From Clostridia bacterium (GTDB taxonomy: Bacteria; Bacillota; Clostridia; TANB77; CAG-508): a stretch of 18,383 bases of DNA. A model generated the notes under the pieces. That model did no database searches. It saw only the letters and a list, made by a program, of their open reading frames with translations, and had not been told where the DNA came from. The stretch lies in NCBI GenBank assembly GCA_900768805.1, contig CAAGEF010000195.1, positions 1-18,383 on the forward strand, read 5' to 3'. Shown here piece after piece: positions 15,066 through 18,383 of this stretch. Both the position numbers and the translations under genes were made by a program. The first letter of the stretch is position 1. Every line of letters begins with the position of its first letter.

Positions 15066-15782
15066 ATGATTTTCAAATATGATTATAAGGTAGGGTTAAA
15101 TTCAATTAACAATAATTATGAAATAACTAATAAATCAATCTTGGAATATTTAGAGAATATAGCAGATATGCATTCCACAAGTGTAAATAATAATATAGAA
15201 GATTTCAATAATAGTAATTACACATGGGTATTAATAGAATGGAATCTTAAAGTTATAAAAAGACCAAAATATGGAGATGAAATTGAAATAAATACATGGT
15301 GCAAAAATCTTGATGATAGATTTGCTTATAGAGACTTTGAAATTTTTTTGAATGGAGAAAAATGTATTGTTGCATCTTCTAAATGGTTAATTGTCAATTT
15401 TGAAACAAAGAAAATTTCAAAGATAACTTGTGATTTTATTAATCAGTATTTGCCTGAAAATAAAGAAGCAATTGAGAATAAAAAATTAAAAAAATTAAAT
15501 ATACAAGAAACTTATGATTTATCAACAAAAGTGTCAATTCGTAAAAGTGATATTGATATAAACGGACATTTACATAATTTGAATTACATTGATTTAATTC
15601 GAGAATTGATGGATTTTAGCGAAGAATACAATGAATTTAGAATTGTTTATAAAAAAGAAATAAAATATGGTGATAATATAATAGTTTCAAAAAGATTAAT
15701 AGATGATAAGTTTTGCTTTGTACTGAAAAGCGAAGATGGTATAATACATGCAATAGCAGAATACTCAAATAATGCATTATAA
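15066..15782 (+). CDS. Acyl-ACP thioesterase, bacterial FatA-like
   Basis: A cytoplasmic 238-residue enzyme that releases free fatty acids from acyl-carrier protein. The double hot-dog layout is visible: the first half carries YLENIADMHST and the strand NYTWVLIEWNLKVIKRPKYGD, followed by EIEINTW; the second half begins near IRKSDIDINGHLHNLNYIDL. That last motif (Asn 166, His 168, Asn 171) corresponds to the D-NGH-NN-Y signature near the active site of plant and bacterial acyl-ACP thioesterases. Length fits bacterial members. The start is ATG 15066 with AAAGGAG about 12 bases upstream, rather far, but no better in-frame start is seen. No clear promoter was found in the 200 bases before it. It precedes cardiolipin synthase by 51 bases, consistent with a lipid-related operon. 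Confidence 0.85.
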   Translation: MIFKYDYKVGLNSINNNYEITNKSILEYLENIADMHSTSVNNNIEDFNNSNYTWVLIEWNLKVIKRPKYGDEIEINTWCKNLDDRFAYRDFEIFLNGEKCIVASSKWLIVNFETKKISKITCDFINQYLPENKEAIENKKLKKLNIQETYDLSTKVSIRKSDIDINGHLHNLNYIDLIRELMDFSEEYNEFRIVYKKEIKYGDNIIVSKRLIDDKFCFVLKSEDGIIHAIAEYSNNAL

Positions 15783-15833
15783 ATAACCTAAAAAAATTTC
15801 TAAAAAAGATTTTGTTATAATGGAGGAAAAATT

Positions 15834-17333
15834 ATGGGAATGGCGGTAAAAAGAGGAATATTTGTGTTATTAGGTTTACTAGCACAAATACTATTATCAC
15901 TATTTATAGATTTATTTTTAATAGAACATATTGCAATTATTAATATAATGTATGGAGCATTAGGTTTTTTACTTGTGTTTGGTTTGATAAAAAATAGTAA
16001 AAATTATTCTTATACTTTGCCATGGATTATTATATTAATGATGTTTCCTTTAGTTGGAACTCTTATGTATATTATACTTGGAAACAATAAGAATAAAAGC
16101 AAAGTTTTAAAGAACATTGTACAAAGCGAAAATAATAGCAAAAAATATTTGATTCAAGATGAAAAAATTAGAGATGAATTAAACGACAATAGCAAAATGA
16201 GATACTTGACAGATTTTTCAGGATATCCTGTTACCAAAAACAATGATGTTAAGTACTATCCACTTGGAGAAGAAGTTTTTCCAGTTATGCTTGAAGAATT
16301 GAAAAAAGCTGAAAAATTTATATTTTTTGAATATTTTATTGTAGCTCATGGGAAAATGTGGAACTCGATTTTAAAAATATTAGAAGAAAAAGCATCTCAA
16401 GGTGTGGACGTGCGTGTAATGTATGATGATTTAGGTTGTGTGGGTACTTTAAAAAAATCATACTCAAAAGAACTTGAGAAAAAAGGAATAAAGTGTGTGG
16501 TTTTTAATAGATTAAATCCTATTGCTGGAGTAATTATGAATCATAGAGATCATAGAAAAATATTAGTAATTGATGGAAGAGTAGCTTTTTCTGGTGGAAT
16601 AAATATTGCTGATGAGTATATAAACGAAATTAAAAAGCATGGACATTGGAAAGACAATGGAATAAAAATTGTAGGTGATAGTGTATGGAATTATACAGTT
16701 ATGTTCCTGAGTATATGGAATGCTTTTCATAATGAAGATGAGGATTTTAAAAAGTTCAAATACGATTTTAAGGGAAAAATTCATACAAATGGCTATGTAA
16801 TACCTTACGGAGAAACGCCTTTAGATGAGGAAATTACAGGAGAAGATGTTTACTTAAATATTATTAATCAAGCAAATCATTATGTGTATATCTTTACACC
16901 ATATTTAATAATTGATACTGATATGATAAACGCTCTAGGTTTAGCAGCAAAAAGAGGAGTGGATGTTAGAATTGTAATTCCTGGAATACCTGATAAAAAA
17001 GTTGTATATACATTGTCAGAATCATATGTTGAGCCACTTGTTAAAGCGGGAGTGAAGGTATATAAATACACTCCTGGATTCGTGCATGCAAAAGTATTTA
17101 TATCAGATGATTATGTTGCAACTGTTGGAACAATTAATATGGATTATAGAAGTTTATATTTACACTTTGAATGTGGTTGCTATTTAGAAAATGTAAATGT
17201 CATTCAAGATATAAAGAAAGATGTTATTGAAACAATTGAAAAAAGTCATGAGATTTCCGAAAAAGAGGCAACGCCAAATCTATTCAAGGGAATTTTTCAA
17301 GCATTATTAAGACTAGTTGCACCATTAATGTAA
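15834..17333 (+). CDS. cls: Cardiolipin synthase, phospholipase D superfamily
   Basis: A 499-residue membrane enzyme that joins two phosphatidylglycerol molecules into cardiolipin. The N-terminus has two to three membrane spans (from about residue 8 to 84, ending FPLVGTLMYIILG), the usual PLDc_N region. Two HKD motifs are intact: H240-K242-D247 in HRKILVIDG followed by SGGIN, and H418-K420-D425 in HAKVFISD followed by TVGTINMD. Length matches the usual 480-510 residues, so it looks complete and active. GGAGG (15822-15826) lies seven bases before the ATG; a second ATG two codons later is a weaker choice. It sits between the acyl-ACP thioesterase and an HdeD-like membrane protein on the same strand. 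Confidence 0.95.
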   Translation: MGMAVKRGIFVLLGLLAQILLSLFIDLFLIEHIAIINIMYGALGFLLVFGLIKNSKNYSYTLPWIIILMMFPLVGTLMYIILGNNKNKSKVLKNIVQSENNSKKYLIQDEKIRDELNDNSKMRYLTDFSGYPVTKNNDVKYYPLGEEVFPVMLEELKKAEKFIFFEYFIVAHGKMWNSILKILEEKASQGVDVRVMYDDLGCVGTLKKSYSKELEKKGIKCVVFNRLNPIAGVIMNHRDHRKILVIDGRVAFSGGINIADEYINEIKKHGHWKDNGIKIVGDSVWNYTVMFLSIWNAFHNEDEDFKKFKYDFKGKIHTNGYVIPYGETPLDEEITGEDVYLNIINQANHYVYIFTPYLIIDTDMINALGLAAKRGVDVRIVIPGIPDKKVVYTLSESYVEPLVKAGVKVYKYTPGFVHAKVFISDDYVATVGTINMDYRSLYLHFECGCYLENVNVIQDIKKDVIETIEKSHEISEKEATPNLFKGIFQALLRLVAPLM

Positions 17334-17407
17334 GTATCTAATTTATAAAAGAAACAAATATTATTTTATTAAAGTTAATTAATTTTTAAATAAAGGAGGT
17401 GGATTTA

Positions 17408-17956
17408 ATGCTTAATATTATTAAAAGAGAATTGAACATATCTATTATTGCTTCAATTATTTATATTATTTTAGGAATAATTGTAGTTTCAAATCCTGAA
17501 ACTACATTAAATATTGTTAGCACAGCAATATCAATATTTGCAATAGTATATGGATTAGTACTTACAATAATAAATCTTGTAAATATAAAGGATGAAGGAA
17601 ACTTGATATTTGGAATTTTATTGATAGTTATTGGAATAGCATTACTTATTTATCCTAGTAGTCTAAATGTATTGATTTCATTAGGAATAGGAATTTGGTT
17701 TATTTCAAGTAGTATTAGTAGAATAAAGTTTGCTATAATTATAAAAGACATCGAAGAAATTAATTGGTTAGTAGTTTTAATCAGTGCAATAATTACATTA
17801 ATTATAGGAATTTCATTTATATTTACACCATTGGCATCAGCAGTAGCATTAACAACAATTAGTGGTATTATGATGATTTTATATTCTGTAGTTGATATAG
17901 TTGAAATTGTCTTTATAAAAAAACATATAAAAATAATAGAAAAGACATTAGCTTAG
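17408..17956 (+). CDS. HdeD/DUF308-family membrane protein
   Basis: A 182-residue integral membrane protein with about six hydrophobic spans arranged as pairs. The repeated pattern of an I/L-rich span, then a short NPETT-like or YPSS-like turn, then a second span (SIIYIILGIIVVSNPETT; ILLIVIGIALLIYPSS; ITLIIGISFIFTPLAS) is the DUF308 duplication seen in HdeD. HdeD is linked to acid resistance in Escherichia coli; in Bacillota the function is unknown. The open frame can start with GTG at 17399, but that codon lies inside the ribosome binding site AAAGGAGGT (17392-17400); the ATG at 17408, eight bases after GGAGG, is preferred. It follows cls by 74 bases and is probably co-transcribed with it. 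Confidence 0.85.
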   Translation: MLNIIKRELNISIIASIIYIILGIIVVSNPETTLNIVSTAISIFAIVYGLVLTIINLVNIKDEGNLIFGILLIVIGIALLIYPSSLNVLISLGIGIWFISSSISRIKFAIIIKDIEEINWLVVLISAIITLIIGISFIFTPLASAVALTTISGIMMILYSVVDIVEIVFIKKHIKIIEKTLA

Positions 17957-17961
17957 AATTT

Positions 17962-18003
17962 ATGCAACACAAGAAAATATTCCGACTTGTGCATCATATT
18001 TTA
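17962..18003 (+). terminator. Weak possible terminator after the HdeD-like gene
   Basis: CACAAG (17968-17973) pairs with CTTGTG (17986-17991), and ATG can add to CAT with a 3-base bulge. The following ATATTTT run is short. It lies within 50 bases of the stop codon. Confidence 0.35.
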
Positions 18004-18034
18004 AAATTACGCACAAAATAAAGTAAGGAAATAG

Positions 18035-18226
18035 TCTAAAATCATTTATTTTAGGAAAGGATATGCTTACGACATGGAAAAACTGGCAAACAAGTAAAAA
18101 AACGGAGTTGAATATGAGTTTTTCTGTGATACATACGAGGATAGAACCAAACTAGGACATGGATATTTATCGAATTTAAAAAATTATGAAATTTGTAAAA
18201 TATATAGTAATAATAGAAATATATGA
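18035..18226 (+). pseudogene. Decayed alpha/beta-hydrolase-like fragment with a stop codon
   Basis: One frame reads YAYDMEKLANK, a TAA at 18095-18097, then KNGVEYEFFCDTYEDRTKLG, HGYLSNLKNY and a final TGA at 18224-18226. The run LANK-x-KNGVEYEF followed by a GHG is the shape of the C-terminal end of alpha/beta hydrolases, in which LxxxGVxxEF precedes the catalytic His. The internal TAA could come from TTA by one change. There is no start or ribosome binding site and the catalytic core is missing, so it is most likely a gene relic. Confidence 0.35.
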
Positions 18227-18236
18227 GGTTTTAAAA

Positions 18237-18317
18237 ATGAAGATAGGATTAGTATTAGAAGGTGGAGCAATGCGAGGGATGTACACAGCTGGAGTATTAG
18301 ATGTATTTTTAGAATAA
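18237..18317 (+). pseudogene. Truncated patatin-like phospholipase, first 26 codons
   Basis: The peptide MKIGLVLEGGAMRGMYTAGV followed by LDVFLE is the N-terminus of bacterial patatin-like phospholipases, including the oxyanion-hole pattern GGxxRG. A TAA at 18315-18317 ends it where family members continue with a few residues and then the GxSxG nucleophile. The next codons (NITV) fit for a moment and then lose resemblance, so both a nonsense change and a deletion of the rest are likely. GAGG lies eight bases before the ATG. It cannot be an active lipase; whether the missing part was lost or lies elsewhere is not visible. Confidence 0.65.
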
Positions 18318-18362
18318 AATATAACTGTTAGAAATATAACACGACTTACAAATTAAGTCAAT

Positions 18363-18383
18363 AAGGAGAAAAGGAAGTTATGA
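18363..18383 (+). promoter_or_regulatory. Ribosome binding site and possible start of the next gene
   Basis: AAGGAG (18363-18368) and AAGGAAG (18371-18377) precede an ATG at 18380-18382, the last complete codon of the window. A gene may start here and run off the right edge; nothing of its product can be read. Confidence 0.3.

Noticed and set aside
15813..15821. TGTTATAAT as an extended -10 promoter for cls
   Set aside because: Transcription would begin near 15828, after the ribosome binding site at 15822-15826, and no -35 is visible; probably chance in AT-rich DNA.

Overview
The window is strongly AT-rich. It uses the standard code (TGA ends genes), has purine-rich AGGAGG-type ribosome binding sites, and carries a sortase-anchored surface protein. 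This points to a low-GC Bacillota, most likely a gut Clostridia-type bacterium; the species cannot be named from the sequence. No tRNA, rRNA, CRISPR array, recombinase or attachment site was seen.

Region A (1-11936) looks like part of an integrative and conjugative element of the Tn1549-like kind. It starts with the 3' part of a large cell-wall-anchored adhesin: the end of a thioester domain, eleven Cna-B/SpaA-like domains and a VPKTG sorting signal. A terminator follows, then a promoter and two small genes of unknown function. Next comes a giant LtrC/ArdC-like protein joining an N6-adenine methylase domain to an SNF2-like helicase. This gene is broken by one extra C at 10307, which separates helicase lobe 1 from lobe 2. 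Nested in another frame inside the intact 5' part, with its own ribosome binding site and host-like codons, is a complete tnpV-family gene. The host protein has only a polar, low-complexity linker at that place, which suggests overprinting.

Region B (about 11937-14865) begins with a second strong promoter next to a possible short structured RNA. After it come a leftward tetR-family gene and a divergent set: a 43-residue membrane peptide and two membrane-anchored alpha/beta hydrolases. The tetR intergenic region carries a perfect 9-bp inverted repeat (ATGTTACAC) and two more TGTTACA boxes over the divergent promoter. A near copy of that promoter lies on the other side of tetR, so both promoters may answer to the same repressor.

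Region C (15066-17956) holds an acyl-ACP thioesterase, a cardiolipin synthase and an HdeD/DUF308 membrane protein, all rightward. With region B, nearly every predicted product acts on acyl chains, esters or the membrane, so the right half reads as an envelope-lipid gene set. Whether it is element cargo or chromosome cannot be decided here.

Region D (17957-18383) is decaying. It has a hydrolase-like tail with a stop codon and a patatin-like gene cut off after 26 codons. A similar tail-like remnant lies at 14853-14993.
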